Positions 33,428 through 45,853 of a DNA stretch of 64,000 nucleotides are shown in pieces. Position 1 is the first letter of the stretch. Each line of letters opens with the position of its first letter. The position numbers and the translations under genes are program-made. This stretch comes from Dacryopinax spathularia (lineage: Eukaryota; Basidiomycota; Dacrymycetes; Dacrymycetales; Dacrymycetaceae): contig JBBPFI010000018.1 in assembly GCA_037974965.1 (NCBI GenBank), positions 712,458-776,457 on the forward strand, written 5' to 3'. The notes under the pieces were generated by a model that was not told the DNA's origin, searched no databases, and saw only the letters and a list, made by a program, of their open reading frames with translations.

Positions 33428-35250
33428 ATGGATGCTCTCAGTCTCTGTCTCTCCAAAACGTCCACTTTGTCCTCGGTGCACTTCACTTTTTCCTCCATGG
33501 CTGGTACTGTGGGCAGCTGGGGTCCGCGATCCTGCAGCATCTACGCACCTCCCGTCGTGCCCAAAGCGCCGCCCGCTGTGCAAGGCGCACCTTGCGTTGA
33601 GCATGTTACAGACCACACGCCAAAAGTAGCCACGATTTCGCTGGTGGAGACTCCCGCTTCCGTTCCTTCGCCCAATGCCTCTCCTCCTAAAGTCCCGTTC
33701 GAAACACGCAGCATCAAAGAGGCGCCCGTCTTATCTGCTCTGGAGGGCAGGCTGGATCCAGCCAATGAGACGATCGTCTTCAGCGGACTGGAAGAGCTAA
33801 AACAGCCCCAATCCTTTCGGCGGTTTCGCACTCTGGGGAGGTCGCTGATGAGGAACGCGCTCTTGTCCGAGTTGTACAACCGGCTTCCCGAAGCAACTGC
33901 TGAGGTGTACGAGGTATGATCTCTTTCTCTGCTCTGCGTTGCAGCGGAGTGCTGATAATCGGGACAAGAAAACAGCCGACACGCTTCTCTCGCCCAAGAT
34001 TTTGGCCGACGTAGCGATAGAGCAAGGCTTTGCCGCGCGGCTCTCGTCACCCGAAGCGAGACGATCTATCATCTCGGTTGACGTATTGGCGGACATGGTG
34101 CTCGCATACATTGGAGCAATGTCCGTGCAGTGCGGACGGGATGTTTCTGCCGCTTTTGAGATATGTCGGAAGGTAATGGGCCGGGAGCTGGAGAAGCTTG
34201 TTACGCCGAACGGGTTGCCGTCCGCACCAGCAATCAGAAAACAGACAATTTCCTCGTCACGCTCGAAGAAATCGTCACCACGACCGCAGCGGTAAATGCA
34301 CCAGTTTTAACGCCAAGATGTGTGCTGACACTAATCGCAGTGCTGAACAAGATCGGAGAGGAGACGAGCATGATTTGCTGGTGGTATCGCTCGCCCCCGT
34401 TCTGGCTGAACCACTCCATTCACCTTCGACCGACGGAGCGCAAGATTTCACTCCTGGCGTTCGAGCTCCGGTGAAGGGTTCCAATGTACAACCCCAGGTC
34501 GGGAGAACGATACCAGACGTTGCAGCTGCGATACACCATATCGGCAGTCCCAAGAGCAACGTAGGCGAGACTGGCGACTCCTGGACCTGTACCAGTCTCC
34601 AGCAGCAAGACTTCAGGAGGACGAAGGTTGAACCCGATGGAACTCCTCTTACAGAAGAGGAGACATTAACGGTCAGAAAGGCGTTCGCGCGAGCTGAAGA
34701 GGTGCCGTTACTCAGCGTGTTCGGTGCATATACCAGTCGAGAGACGAGCTCGACTTCCTGGTCTCGCCGGGCTAGCCGGAAGAAGACGGGTCCGCCATCA
34801 GCTGCGATAGCAAGTGACGGTCTGAGTTCGGATGAGCTTCGGGTGAGGGATGTACTTCGGCCGCTTAAACGTCAGGCGGACGGAGCTGAAGTACGTGGTG
34901 CGAAGAGGGTGAAGCGAGGTCGTAAGTTGTACCGACCCACAGCTCCCTGACAATTGACTCACTTGTGTCTGTCTTCCTCAGTCGAATCCCTATCGGGTAG
35001 TAAACTCAGGCTGGACGACTACATGAGGAAGCACCATCCCAGCGTAGACGTCAAGTACAACCCAAAAGGCGTTGTCCAGCTTGGTCCTCCGGGACAGGGC
35101 GTTCGCAGCCTGACAGTTCCTTTGGTTATCGGAGCGCCGTTCCACATGGATATTGTCGGCTCTGGTGCGACGATAGCTGCTGCGGAAGAGGACGCCGCTT
35201 CTGAAGCCCTGGTCCGGCTGCTTGGACTGGTTTCTGCCTCAGGGAGATAG
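33428..35250 (+). CDS. Divergent RNase III-fold plus dsRBD-like protein
   Basis: Multi-exon. Starts at 33428 or the internal ATG at 33497 (MAGTVGSWGPRSC). A helical region (QSFRRFRTLGRSLMRNALLS, then DTLLSPKILADVAIEQGFAA and IISVDVLADMVLAYIGAMSV) has the order and spacing of an RNase III fold, including the Asp-V-x-A-D...AYIGA stretch, but lacks the acidic LEFLGDAVL core. It would therefore be catalytically inactive. A disordered linker with basic RGAKRVKRG follows. The last exon (from about 34982) ends in a dsRBD-like domain: RLDDYMRKHHPSVDVKYNPK...AAEEDAASEALVRLLG. Splices after PRPQ and after VKRG keep frame. The first intron, if GTATGA...TTGCAG, is only about 31 nt, so that boundary is uncertain. 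Could be a mitoribosomal L44-like protein or a dsRNA-binding factor. Confidence 0.55.
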
Positions 35251-35582
35251 GAGGACGTGCACATCCACGCTGACTCGCCAGGGCTGTCATACGCACGTCA
35301 CCCGAAGTCGGTGGACAGCAGCATTCGGTAGAGTGGTCCGACAGCGTCCCGGGAGAGTTGTACTTCTTTGTATGATGTGAATTTACCCCTCGAGTTCCAA
35401 AGAGTAAACACAGATGGCCGTGTGGTCGTTGTTGGCTTTGTTTCGGTCGGCCGAATGCCTCCGTCTCAGTTGGTGACGCGTGAGTTTGTCGTCGCGTTGA
35501 GAGACTGCTCAAGGGACCCGCCTTCATTCAGCCCACTTTTCTCGCTCTTGTCGCTCTTCACCACCTTTCAAACTGCGCGCAA
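35251..35582. other. Intergenic, promoter of first Rae1/Gle2 gene
   Basis: 332 bp without a recognisable gene. A pyrimidine-rich stretch precedes the ATG at 35583. Confidence 0.4.
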
Positions 35583-36946
35583 ATGTCGTTCTTTGCATCA
35601 GCAGGTGCTAGTACAAGTACCGCAATATCGACGGCGGGTGATCTGTCGAAGGATATTGAGGTCCAACAGCCGCCTACCGATTCGATCTCATGCCTGTCTT
35701 TCTCGCCGACAGCGGATATTCTCGCTGTGAGCAGCTGGGACAATGCGGTACGCCGGCTGAACAATGTCAGCATACGTTGCATCTGATTGTTCGATAGGTA
35801 CGCGCCTACGAAGTCCTCCCGAGTGGGCAAACTACCGGGAAGTTCATGTACAACCATGACCAGCCGGTTCTGTCTGTATGCTGGAGCAAGGTCCGTCTCG
35901 CGCCACCTTGCCGACTGAACAATGACTGACAGCCTCCATAACAGGACGGCACAAAGCTCTTCTCAGCAGGGGCGGACAAGCTAGCCAAAATGTACGATGT
36001 CAACACTGGTCAGGCGACGCAGGTTGCTGCGCACGATGAGCCCATTCGGCATGTCCGATGGGTCGATCAGGCGAATGTGCTCGCCACCGGCAGTTGGGAT
36101 AAGACGCTCAAGGTATGCTATTCTCTTCTATGGCGCTGTAGCAGAGATTGATAAGCCACAGTACTGGGATACACGATCGCCGACTCCTGTTGCTACGGTT
36201 CCGATGCCCCACAAGGTGTACGCAATGGACATCCAGTACCCGCTGCTTGTGGTCGGCACCGCAGAACGCCATGTCTGTATGATTCACCTCTCCAATCCCA
36301 CCCAAATCGTCCGGGTAGGTGTGAAGGATCTGATTCGTCGAATGTCGATTGAACTTGTCTGCAGACAATCCAGAGTCCGTTGAAGCACCAAACCAGATGC
36401 GTCGCATGCTTTACAACGGCGGATGGCTTCGCGCTGGGCAGCGTAGAGGGCAGGGTTGCTATCCAGTACGTGTATCACAGTGCGACGATGGGGATTGTAC
36501 TCATACGTCATCAGGGTTGTCGACGAGAAGAACACGAGCCAGAACTTCTCTTTCAAGTGCCACCGTCGGGACTCTCCCGGATCCAAAGACCAGGCGCAGG
36601 TGTACTCCGTAAACGACATCAGCTTCCACCAGCAGCAGGGCACATTCTCGACCGCCGGCGCCGACGGAACCTTCACGTTCTGGGATAAGGACGCGCGTAG
36701 CAGGTTAAAGTGTACGTGTCGTACTGCCACTTCGCACCTATCATCGCTTACTGTTCGCCAGCTTTCGACACTGGTACCAACCCAATTTCGGCAACTGCAT
36801 TCAACGCGAGCGGAACCGCGTTCGCATATGCGATTTCGTACGACTGGTCCAAGGGTCATACTGGGAATGTTCCCGGGCACCCGAACAAAATCATGTTACA
36901 TCCGGTGAAAGAAGAAGAGGTCAAGAAGCGCCCACCGAAGAAATAG
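35583..36946 (+). CDS. RAE1: WD40 mRNA export factor Rae1/Gle2, copy A
   Basis: Nuclear-pore-associated beta-propeller that binds Nup98-type GLEBS motifs. [20 protein letters not shown], then [80 protein letters not shown] and [20 protein letters not shown], all hallmark Rae1 blocks. The end is [11 protein letters not shown]. About six introns share positions with copy B (for example the one splitting the Gln of VAIQ). It seems intact. A second full-length gene of the same family starts 331 bp downstream. Confidence 0.9.
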
Positions 36947-37277
36947 GTTGTTCCCAACGGCTCTGGTTGCCTTCGCATGTGGCTCGGTCGCCTGTCATGG
37001 GCGATGTTGCGTTGCCGCCTTGATGATCTCGACTGAGGTAAATACTACAACTCTGTATCTATACAACTAGGTTTCGATGGAGACAATGCAATGTTGTAAT
37101 GTCCTTTGGCCCACTGCTCGTTTGGCATCATATGATTATCGCCGTCTCAGGGTCTGGATGTTGACCCAAACGAGCGCTTAACGACCATCAGAACAACGAC
37201 TCGTCTCCGCAGGCGCGGTTCGTGCCCTGCGCACAACTTACCGTTCTTGTCGTCTTCATTCGTTGTTATCGGTTATC

Positions 37278-38636
37278 ATGGCGTTCTATGGCTCGACCGC
37301 AGCTGTCTCCACTAGCGGCACGTACGACGACGTATCGAAGGATGTTGAGGTTCGGAGCCCTCCCACCGACTCCATCGCCTCGATCGCTTTCTCCCCTACA
37401 GCGGACATATTGGCAGTCGCTAGCTGGGACAATGCCGTGAGCTGATCACAGCCTATATACCTGGATCAACCTCTTATGCGAGGGCAGGTGAGGGCATATG
37501 AGATGGGGCCTACAGGCCAGACCCAGCCAATGTTCATGTACACGCATGATCAACCGGTGCTGTCAGTCTGTTGGAGCCGCGTGAGCTCTTTCACCCACCT
37601 TTCGCGCCCCTCACTGACATATTATAGGATGGATCAAAGCTGTTCTCAGGGGGAGCAGACAAAACAGCGAAGGTGTATGACGTCGCTACGGCCCAGTCAA
37701 CCCAGGTTGCTTCACATGATGAGCCCGTGAGAGTTGTGCGCTGGGTCGATCAGGTCAACATCCTCGCTACAGGCGGCTGGGACAAGACGGTCAAGGTATG
37801 TATCCCTTCGTTTCCCATATACTGGAGTTTGTGCTCATAGGTCTAGTACTGGGACCTACGCTCGCCGCAACCGGTCGCAACCCTCGCCCTTCCTAACAAG
37901 GTGTATGCTATGGATGTCCAATATCCTCTTCTGGTGGCTGCTACCGCAGATCGTAACATCGCGATGGTCAACCTGACCAATCCGAGCACCATCTACCGGG
38001 TATGTCCCAAATACGTATATGCAGGTATGACGACTTTCTGATTTCGGCCGAAGAGTATCGCGAGTCCTCTAAAGCAGCAAACACGCTGTGTCAAGTGCTT
38101 CCCGAGCGGGGACGGCGTTGCCATCGGAAGCGTAGAAGGGAGAGTAGCGATCCAGTACGTCATATCCACTTGCGAGGCGAATTACTGTTGATCGTATTTG
38201 CAGGTATGTTGAAGAGAAGCACGCTAGTAACAACTATTCTTTCCGTTGCCATCGAGTGGACAAACCGGGTGTGAAGGGGCAAGACGATATCTACTCCGTG
38301 AACGACATTCAGTTCCACCCAGTCCAAGGAACTTTCTCAACAGCTGGGTCCGACGGCGGCTTTACATTCTGGGACAAAGACGCAAGAAGTCGGCTGAAAA
38401 GTGAGCTCGTCGCAGCTCCGCGTAGCGACATCGCTAACTGAATGGGCTTAGGCTTCGATGCGGCGAAACACCCAATAACCTCAACTTCTTTCAATGCGAG
38501 TGGTACCGTCTTTGCCTACGCGGTGTCATACGACTGGTCGAAGGGACACACGGGCAACGTCTCCGGCCATCCAAACAAGATCATACTGCATCCTATCAAA
38601 GAAGAAGAGGTTAGGAAGCGACCGCCCAAAAAGTGA
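37278..38636 (+). CDS. RAE1: WD40 mRNA export factor Rae1/Gle2, copy B
   Basis: Same domain order as copy [121 protein letters not shown], ending [11 protein letters not shown]. Introns re-read by hand: AVRAYE spans the first; [14 protein letters not shown] uses acceptor GAAG. No frame break found. The two copies have diverged at many codons but keep shared intron positions, indicating an old genomic tandem duplication rather than retroposition. Confidence 0.9.
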
Positions 38637-38995
38637 TCGCACGGCCTTCCGATTTTCTCGGACGCGTCTACGTGGACGCGTCCCTGCGATGCCTCTCTTG
38701 CTACAGTCTGCTCGCATATCGTTTATGACTGCAATGTGCCGCTGTCGTCTCACATGTAAATAACGCCTATGATGATAATGAACATGACTGTATTCCGTCA
38801 AACAACATCGTCCCGATGATTGTTTCTAATTTTGGCGATATTGAAGAGAAGAACGTGACTGCGATCATTGCACCCTCAGCGGCTATTGCCTCCGCGCGAT
38901 GCACAGTCGGTTTGGTCGCCCTCAGTCCGCTTCTCGTCGCCAAGTACTCAGATTCAACTTTGTAAATCTTACTCCCCGCCTTCGGGCTCCTCTTC

Positions 38996-41900
38996 ATGCC
39001 ACCACGTCCGGTACAGCCGTTCTCCGCTCATTATCAACCATCTCCAGCTTACTCTGAGGCATTCCAGCCAGAAGACGAAGACGCGTCCTACATCCACGTA
39101 TCCGACCCTTACCAGGACCCGACAGACGACGAGGGACTGCCGCTACACTACTCGATGGCGGAGGAGAGCACACGGAGGAGGAACGTGTCGTCCAGCTATG
39201 GAGGGTCGAAGAGAGATGACCCATATGACTATCCCGAGGAGAAGGTCGTTCAAGACGACGTCGACGGGAAAGGGCTAAGCACGAAACATGTGAAGTATCT
39301 GCCTAGAGGGCAGCAGCATGTCCGACCCCGTCGTATGCCACCTCCTTCAACTCTCGTATGTACACATGAAATACCCGGGCAGGCGTGGACTGATCTGCTC
39401 CAGTCTGAATTCATCCGACAAAACTGGGAGTGGATCCCACCTATAATCTATACCCTCCTCGCCGCCTTCACTCGCTTTTATCAGATTGGCAAGTCCAACA
39501 CGGTCGTTTGGGATGAGGTGAGTTCAATTGTCAGGTCCTCATTACCCAGTTCTAACATATCCGCAGGCACATTTCGGAAAATTCGGCTCGCACTACCTGA
39601 AGCGAGAATTCTACTTCGATGTACACCCTCCGCTTGGCAAGATGCTTGTCGGCCTAGCGGGCCTCTTGTCTGGTTACGACGGCTCATTCGAGTTCAAGTC
39701 TGGGGAGGTATACCCTGATCATGTCCCATATACTGCGATGCGGGTCATGCTTGCGTCCTTTGGAGCGGCAATGGTGCCGATCGCATGGTTCACTGCGGTC
39801 GAACTTGGCTTCAGTCAGCGGGCCTGCCACCTTGTTGCCCTGATGGTCCTCTGCGGTAAGCCACTCTGCCTCTCTCTTAGGTGTGTAATGCTAAGTTTAT
39901 GTCTTCGAAGATTGCGCTTGGGCCACCATCAGCCGCTTCATTCTTCTGGACTCTATGCTCCTATTCTTCACTTTTACAACTGTGTTCGGCCTGACCAAGT
40001 TCCATAATCAGCAATGGCGGTAAGTGGTGGCCACAGTGTACGCTGTGGTCCCGTCCTAACCTTGGGTCGCAGATCATTCTCGTTTGACTGGTGGTTCTGG
40101 CTCGCGTTCACAGGCGCTTCCATTGGTTGCGTCATCAGCATCAAGTGGGTGGGCTTCTTCGTAACAGCCCTGGTCGGCCTATATACAATTGAGGATCTGT
40201 GGGAGAAGTTTGGGGACTTGCAGATGCCCATAGTACGTGTCACTATAAAGCAGTGCGGACATCACTGACTGTACCGGTCAGAGAACATACATCAGGCACT
40301 GGGCTGCTCGTGCGCTATGCCTCATTGTTCTACCAATCCTAGTCTACATGGCGTCTTTCAAAATCCACTTCCTGATCCTGAATCACTCCGGCCCCGGTGA
40401 CGCGCAGATGAGCTCACTGTTCCAAGCGAATCTTCGTGGGAATGACTTCGCTCAGAATCCCCTGGGTGAGTGAACCGTATTGGGAGACGCGCCGCCCGCT
40501 AACATGCGCTGCAGAGATTGCCTATGGCTCGAAGATCACTCTGAAGAATATGGGGTGGGGTGGCGGTCTTCTGCACTCCCATCCTCATCAGTATCCTACG
40601 GGCTCCCAGCAACAGCAGGTCACTTGCTACCATTACAAGGACGACAACAACAACTGGCTTGTCATGCCGCGTTGGGACGAGAACGACTATGACCCGAACG
40701 GTGATCTTCGATTCCTCCAAGATGGCGACATCATCCGACTCGTGCATCAGTCGACGGGACGGAACCTGCACTCGCATCCTCTCCCGGCGCCCATCACGAA
40801 GCTCAACAACGAAGTCAGCTGCTACGGCAATGCAACAGTCGGAGATTATCAAGACTATTGGGTTGTAGAAGTCGTTGACGATCTGCATATGGGCTCGAAG
40901 GACAAAGTCCAGCGCATTCATTCATTAACTACTCGTCTTCGTTTCCGCCACAACGCTCAGGGCTGTTACCTCCGAGCTGCGAACGCCATTCTTCCTCAGT
41001 GGGGTTGGAAGCAGGTGGAGGTGTCGTGCGTGAAGGAGAACAATCCGAAAGATGCGCATACATACTGGAACGTGGAGAGTCACTGGAATGACCGCCGTAC
41101 GTACCCTCTTTTCCCGTTCCCGAGTCGCTTGCTGACCTCGGGATAGTACCTCGAGGCGAGATGAAGTACTACAAGTCGCCATTCTTGCGCGACTTCTGGC
41201 ATCTCAACGTCGCCATGATGACCTCGAACAATGCTCTCATTCCGGATCCGGACAAAGAAGACATCCTCGCATCCACCCCCTACCAGTGGCCGTGGCTCAG
41301 CGTAGGCCTGCGGATGTGTGGGTGGGGTGACCAGCAGATCAAGTACTACCTCCTTGGAAATCCCATCGTCTGGTGGAGCGGAACCACCAGTCTCATTCTT
41401 TCCCTTGTTGCCCTGGGCGTTTATCTGCTAAGGATGCAGCGGCGCTACAATGACTTTGAGCCTGGTAAGTCACCATTTGAAATAGGTGCCGTCATTGTAC
41501 TCATGAAGCTGTAGGACAATGGGACCATGTTCTGTACGTTGGGAAAGTCGCATTGATAGGCTGGTTCCTGCACTATTGTAAGCGCTGGCCTACCTTGCTT
41601 GTTGCGTTGGCTGATTGCTGGCAGTCCCTTTCTTGATCATGGGCCGTGTGACCTATATCCATCACTATGTAAGCTAGCTGGCTCTTCTCGTCTCACATCA
41701 GCTAAACGCTAGCTTAGCTTCCTGCCTTATGGTTCTCTGTCATTATGACCGGCCATTTGCTCGACCACTTCATCTTCAAATCAAAGCGCCTGTCCGAGCG
41801 CACAAAATGGACCGTTTTCGTATTCTGCGCGCTGGCCGTTGTCGAAACGTTCTTGTGGTTCCGAGGTATTGTCTTCGGAATCGAAGGCCCAATCAAAGAT

Positions 41901-41996
41901 CACAAGGGTCTCTTGTGGCGAAAGGTACGAAATGTGACCCAGCCAGCTGTTACGGCAACTGATTTCTACTGGCAGTCTTGGAATATCTACGCGTAA
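38996..41996 (+). CDS. Protein O-mannosyltransferase (PMT), probably PMT2 class
   Basis: ER membrane glycosyltransferase using dolichol-phosphate-mannose. An N-terminal cytosolic tail (acidic, about 110 aa) precedes SEFIRQNWEWIPPIIYTLLA. The loop-1 motif is present: AHFGKFGSHYLKREFYFDVH followed by PPLGKM. Several transmembrane segments follow, then FKIHFLILNHSGPGDAQMSS. Three MIR-type blocks (LLHSHPHQYPTGSQQQQVTC, LHSHPLPAPITKLNNEVSCY, LRFRHNAQGCYLRA) follow. The C-terminal hydrophobic half has WFLHY, FPFLIMGRVTYIHHY and LPALWFSVIMTGHLLDHFIF. Ends WQSWNIYA. About nine introns. Family is certain; subclass is inferred from the loop and MIR wording. Confidence 0.88.
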
Positions 41997-42258
41997 TCCG
42001 CATTGGGGATGTGCGCCTGCATGCTGTATAATATACTACACATCGCATAGAATACCATACCATGATAACCCGCAGTTGTGAGACGGTGGATGCCAGCTTG
42101 TCGTGTCCGCTGCGCAACTTCGGCCCGCCTTTCTCGGCTGGTCGTGCGGGTCGTGATGCGCATGCACACGGCCGGTCCCCTACGCTCCACCTCGTCGTCC
42201 GTCTATATGCAGCTGTCATCTGAACTCGCATTGTACACCATACATTCTCTCTGCTTGA

Positions 42259-43175
42259 ATGTCGGATCTCACCTGGTCTGTGCACATGCAACGTCTGGAG
42301 CGAAGCTAACCTTTAGCAGGCAATTCATCATCAAGTTCATCATCGTCGGTGACGCAGGCGTCGGCAAGAGCTCAATCCTCATTCGCTTTACCGACTCTCG
42401 CTTTCTCGCCAACCCGGATCCAACAGTTAGCTGTATGAATCTGCCGTGGGGGCCGCAGGGCTGACAAAGGCGTAGCTGGGCGTCGAGTTCGGTTCGAAGT
42501 TGGTACATCTGGCGGATCAGGACAAGACGATAAAGGTTCAAAGTGCGTAATGCAGCCAGCCGCCTCTGTCCTCCACTGATAGGAGCACAAGTATGGGACA
42601 CTGCAGGAGCAGAACAGTTCAGGAGTATCACCAGGTCGTATTACCGTGGTGCGGCTGGCGCGTTACTGGTATATGATGCCACGTCGCGACAGAGTGCGTC
42701 CGAGCCCCCGCCCGCTGCTGACTCGACTCATCCTTCCTTGTCAGGTTTCAATAATGCGAAGTCATGGCTGCAAGACGTGCGCGAGCATGCCGATCCGAAT
42801 CTGACGTGTATCCTGGTCGCAAACAAGGTGGACCTCATACAGGATGGAGAGGACGGAGATCAACGGCGAGCTGTGGCCAGGGAGGAGGCTGCTGCGTGGG
42901 CGGAGCGAGAAGGGCTGTTGTTCCTGGAATGTAGTGCGAAGACCGGCGAGAACGTTGAGGAGGCATTCGAGACTGCCGTACGGGACATCCTGGACAAGAT
43001 CAAGCGAGGAGTATTCGATGATCACAAGGTGAGCCATGGCTAGGCGAACTTAGCTTGCGCCATCGCTAACGACACCCACCAGCCTTCGGGAATCAAGCCC
43101 GCGCGTTCTGCACCTGGATCGACTGGGTTATCGCTAGAAGCGGAGCAGAAGAGAGGAGGATATTGCTGCACATGA
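42259..43175 (+). CDS. Rab-family small GTPase with altered switch II
   Basis: Vesicle-traffic GTPase near Rab2/Rab4/Rab14. Five exons: [20 protein letters not shown] (P-loop GDAGVGKSS), effector loop [13 protein letters not shown], switch [26 protein letters not shown] in [10 protein letters not shown] and SAK in ECSAKTGEN. The C-terminus [20 protein letters not shown] ends RGGYCCT, with paired cysteines for geranylgeranylation. Start chosen because ATG TCG GAT CTC ACC TG joins across a short intron (acceptor TTTAGCAG) to give a typical Rab N-terminus. In switch II the catalytic Gln of DTAGQE is Ala, which would predict slow intrinsic GTP hydrolysis. The intron before LGVEFGSK uses donor GTTAGC. 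Confidence 0.88.
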
Positions 43176-43509
43176 TATGGCGTGTATTTGTACCCACTTT
43201 TCCTCTTTGTCTGTTGTACAATATCGGGACGTAATTATGGTTTCTTGCATGGGAGCTCACTCGTCTGTCAAACGTCAAATCCACGAACATTTGAAGTCGC
43301 TGTCTTGTTCGGGATGGGCCGGGTCGCAGTCGTTGGGTTTCCCCACATCGTCCACATGTCTGTCGATGTCATCGCGTCCCTGAACACGCACATCGGCATC
43401 CATTTCCCATCGTATATTCACCCAAACCCCTCCTCTAAGATGACCTCGACTGCTAAGCTCTGATCGTCCTCCTCGGGAAGCCCCGTACTCTTTCCTTGAA
43501 CGTCCTGCC
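43176..43509. other. Intergenic, no gene seen
   Basis: 334 bp with overlapping short frames only. Promoter of the acyltransferase gene presumably lies here. Confidence 0.4.
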
Positions 43510-45853
43510 ATGTCATCAAGCTTTACCTATGCAGCCGCCTTAGCCTTCTGTCGAATCATCCTCAACATCTTCTTTCGAGAGATCAGGTCGAGAGGATCCT
43601 ATAACATTCCTAGCACCGGTCCTGTCATTTTCGCTGCAGCTCCCCATCATAATCAGTTCCTCGACGTCCTGCTCGCGAGCGAAGTATGGAAACAATCAAG
43701 ACGACATGTCGGGTTCCTGGTCGCCGCATCAAGCATGCGACAGCGGTTCATCGGGACGATGGGAAGAGCGCTGGGCGCCAGTATGTCGTGCTTGTACGCT
43801 CCCGATCTGCATAGCTAACGAACCTGTAGTTCCTGTAGAGCGTGCACAGGACCTCGCTAAACCTGGTCAAGGCGTCGTCTACCTCGATGATGACGATCCT
43901 ACTCTGGTCCATGGAGTGGGCACCAACTTCACCGCCCAACTAGGACCAAAGATGCAGATCCTCCTGCCGAAATCTGCGGCATCCGCCATCGCACAAGTGA
44001 TCGAGGTGCTATCCGATACGGAGGCCAAGGTCAAGATTGGGTTCGCGGTTGGGGAGGGTGCAGACGGGACGAAGAAAGTGAAAGAACAGTGTGCAAAGGC
44101 CAAGGAGGAGGGGAAGGGAGGTCTCACGTACAAGATCATTCCCCATGTCGACCAGCATGAGATGTACGAGCATGTATATGATCGGCTCAAGGAAGGAGGC
44201 GCTATTGGTATCTTCCCAGAAGGTGGGTGAAGGAGACTTGCTGTCGAGATCATCGCTGATGGCGCATATAGGAGGCAGCCACGATCGTACAGATCTCCTG
44301 CCGCTGAAGGCCGGAATTGCAATCATGGCGCTTGGTGCGATGGCCTCAGATCCGAACTTGAAGGTTAAAATTGTCCCTGCTGGCCTCTCATACTTCCACC
44401 CGGATCGGTTCCGCTCTCGTGTTGTTATCGAATTTGGGAAGCCTATAGATGTGCCGCAGGAACTTGTCGACCAGTTCAAAGCGGGCGGCGATGGCAAACG
44501 TATCGCATCTTCGAAACTGCTGGATATAATCTACAACGGCTTGAAGACGGTTACTGTACGAGCTCCGGACTACGAGACACTTCAGGTCAGCATATCTTCC
44601 CTGCACGATCCGCACACGCTAATGCAACTCTAGCTCGTCCAAGCCAGCCGACGTTTATACAAGACGCCTGGCCAGCACCTCACCCTCAGCCAAGTTGTAC
44701 AACTCAATCGTCGTTTCATTGAGGGCTATCTTGCCTTCAAGGATGAGCCGAAGATACAAGATTTGAAGCGCAAGGTCCTCGCGTACAACAAACAACTGGG
44801 CGCACTTGGACTTCGGGATCATCAAGTTGAAGGTGCCACGCGAGCCCCGTGGAAGAGCTTTGCCTTGCTCGTTTATCGTACTGGTCTTCTCCTCACTTGG
44901 ACTATCTTCGCTTTGCCGGGGGTCATCCTAAACGGACCGATATTCATTGTCGCGTCTTACATGTCACAAAAGAAGGCCAAAGGTGTGCGAATATTCCCTC
45001 GCCAATCTTAACATCCTAACAGTACGGCAGAGGCGCTCGCGAAATCGGTCGTCAAAGTAGCAGCACGAGACGTCATAGGTACCTGGAAGGTGTTGGTTTT
45101 CCTCGCGCTCGCTCCAATACTCTATGGCTTCTATTCTGTTCTGGCAACGTATTTTGCATACCGTATGGGAGCTGAGACCAGGTGGCTTATCGCGACGCCC
45201 TTCATCACATACCTCGTTGTCCCGGTCATTGGCTACTGCGCCTTGAAGTTTGGAGAAGCAGGCATGGATGTATTCAAGTGCGTCCTGACTCCCACGATAG
45301 ATGCCAGTCACTGATCCCACGATAGGAGCCTCCGTCCACTGTTCTTAGCCATCCTCCCTGGCCAGCATGAAAGACTAGAGCGACTGAAGCGAACTCGAGC
45401 GGAACTGTCAAACGAAATCTCCGCCGTCATTGATGAATTTGGTCCGAAGTTGTATGGCAAGGACTTTGATCAGGTCGGTGTCTCTCATCTCGGTTTTCCG
45501 TGTTGCTAATCTTGCCATAGCGGAGGATCGTTAACCCGTCTGCCGGTCCTCCACCAAGCCAAACACCTGCCATGGGCCGGAGCACGTCTGGGACAGCAGG
45601 TGTGGACTCGCAGGGTGACCTGCTCATCCATCCAATGACGTGGCTGGACGAGCGGATCTTTGGTTGGACGCAGAGCTACAAGGGAAGCAGCAGCAGCCAG
45701 GACACTAGTCGCGCGACGTCTCCGGCGCCCTCGGAGGATGAAGATGACGAGAAGGGTCGCACTGTCGCTGACAGGGGCGATTGGGACGATGTGATCGGGG
45801 TGCTCCATGCACATGAGAAACGCCGTGCTAGCCGCACATATACTCGACGATGA
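43510..45853 (+). CDS. Glycerol-3-phosphate O-acyltransferase, Gpt2/Sct1 type
   Basis: ER membrane enzyme making lysophosphatidic acid, first step of glycerolipid synthesis. Acyltransferase motif I is HHNQFLD (HX4D). Motif III-like GIFPEGG joins across an intron to SHDRTDLLPLKAGIAIMALG. Motif IV is VPAGLSYFHP. The long insertion between motifs (GQGVVYLDDDDPTLVHGVGT) is typical of fungal Gpt2/Sct1. Two hydrophobic hairpins follow (FALLVYRTGLLLTWTIFALP; VLVFLALAPILYGFYSVLAT; FITYLVVPVIGYCALKFG). The C-terminal tail is Ser-rich and acidic (SRATSPAPSEDEDDEKG), likely phospho-regulated. Ends RRASRTYTRR. About six introns. Intact. Confidence 0.9.

Noticed and set aside
33224-33616. Minus-strand small ORFs near the RNase III-like gene
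   Set aside because: They lie opposite the plus-strand first exon and have no signal peptide or domain.
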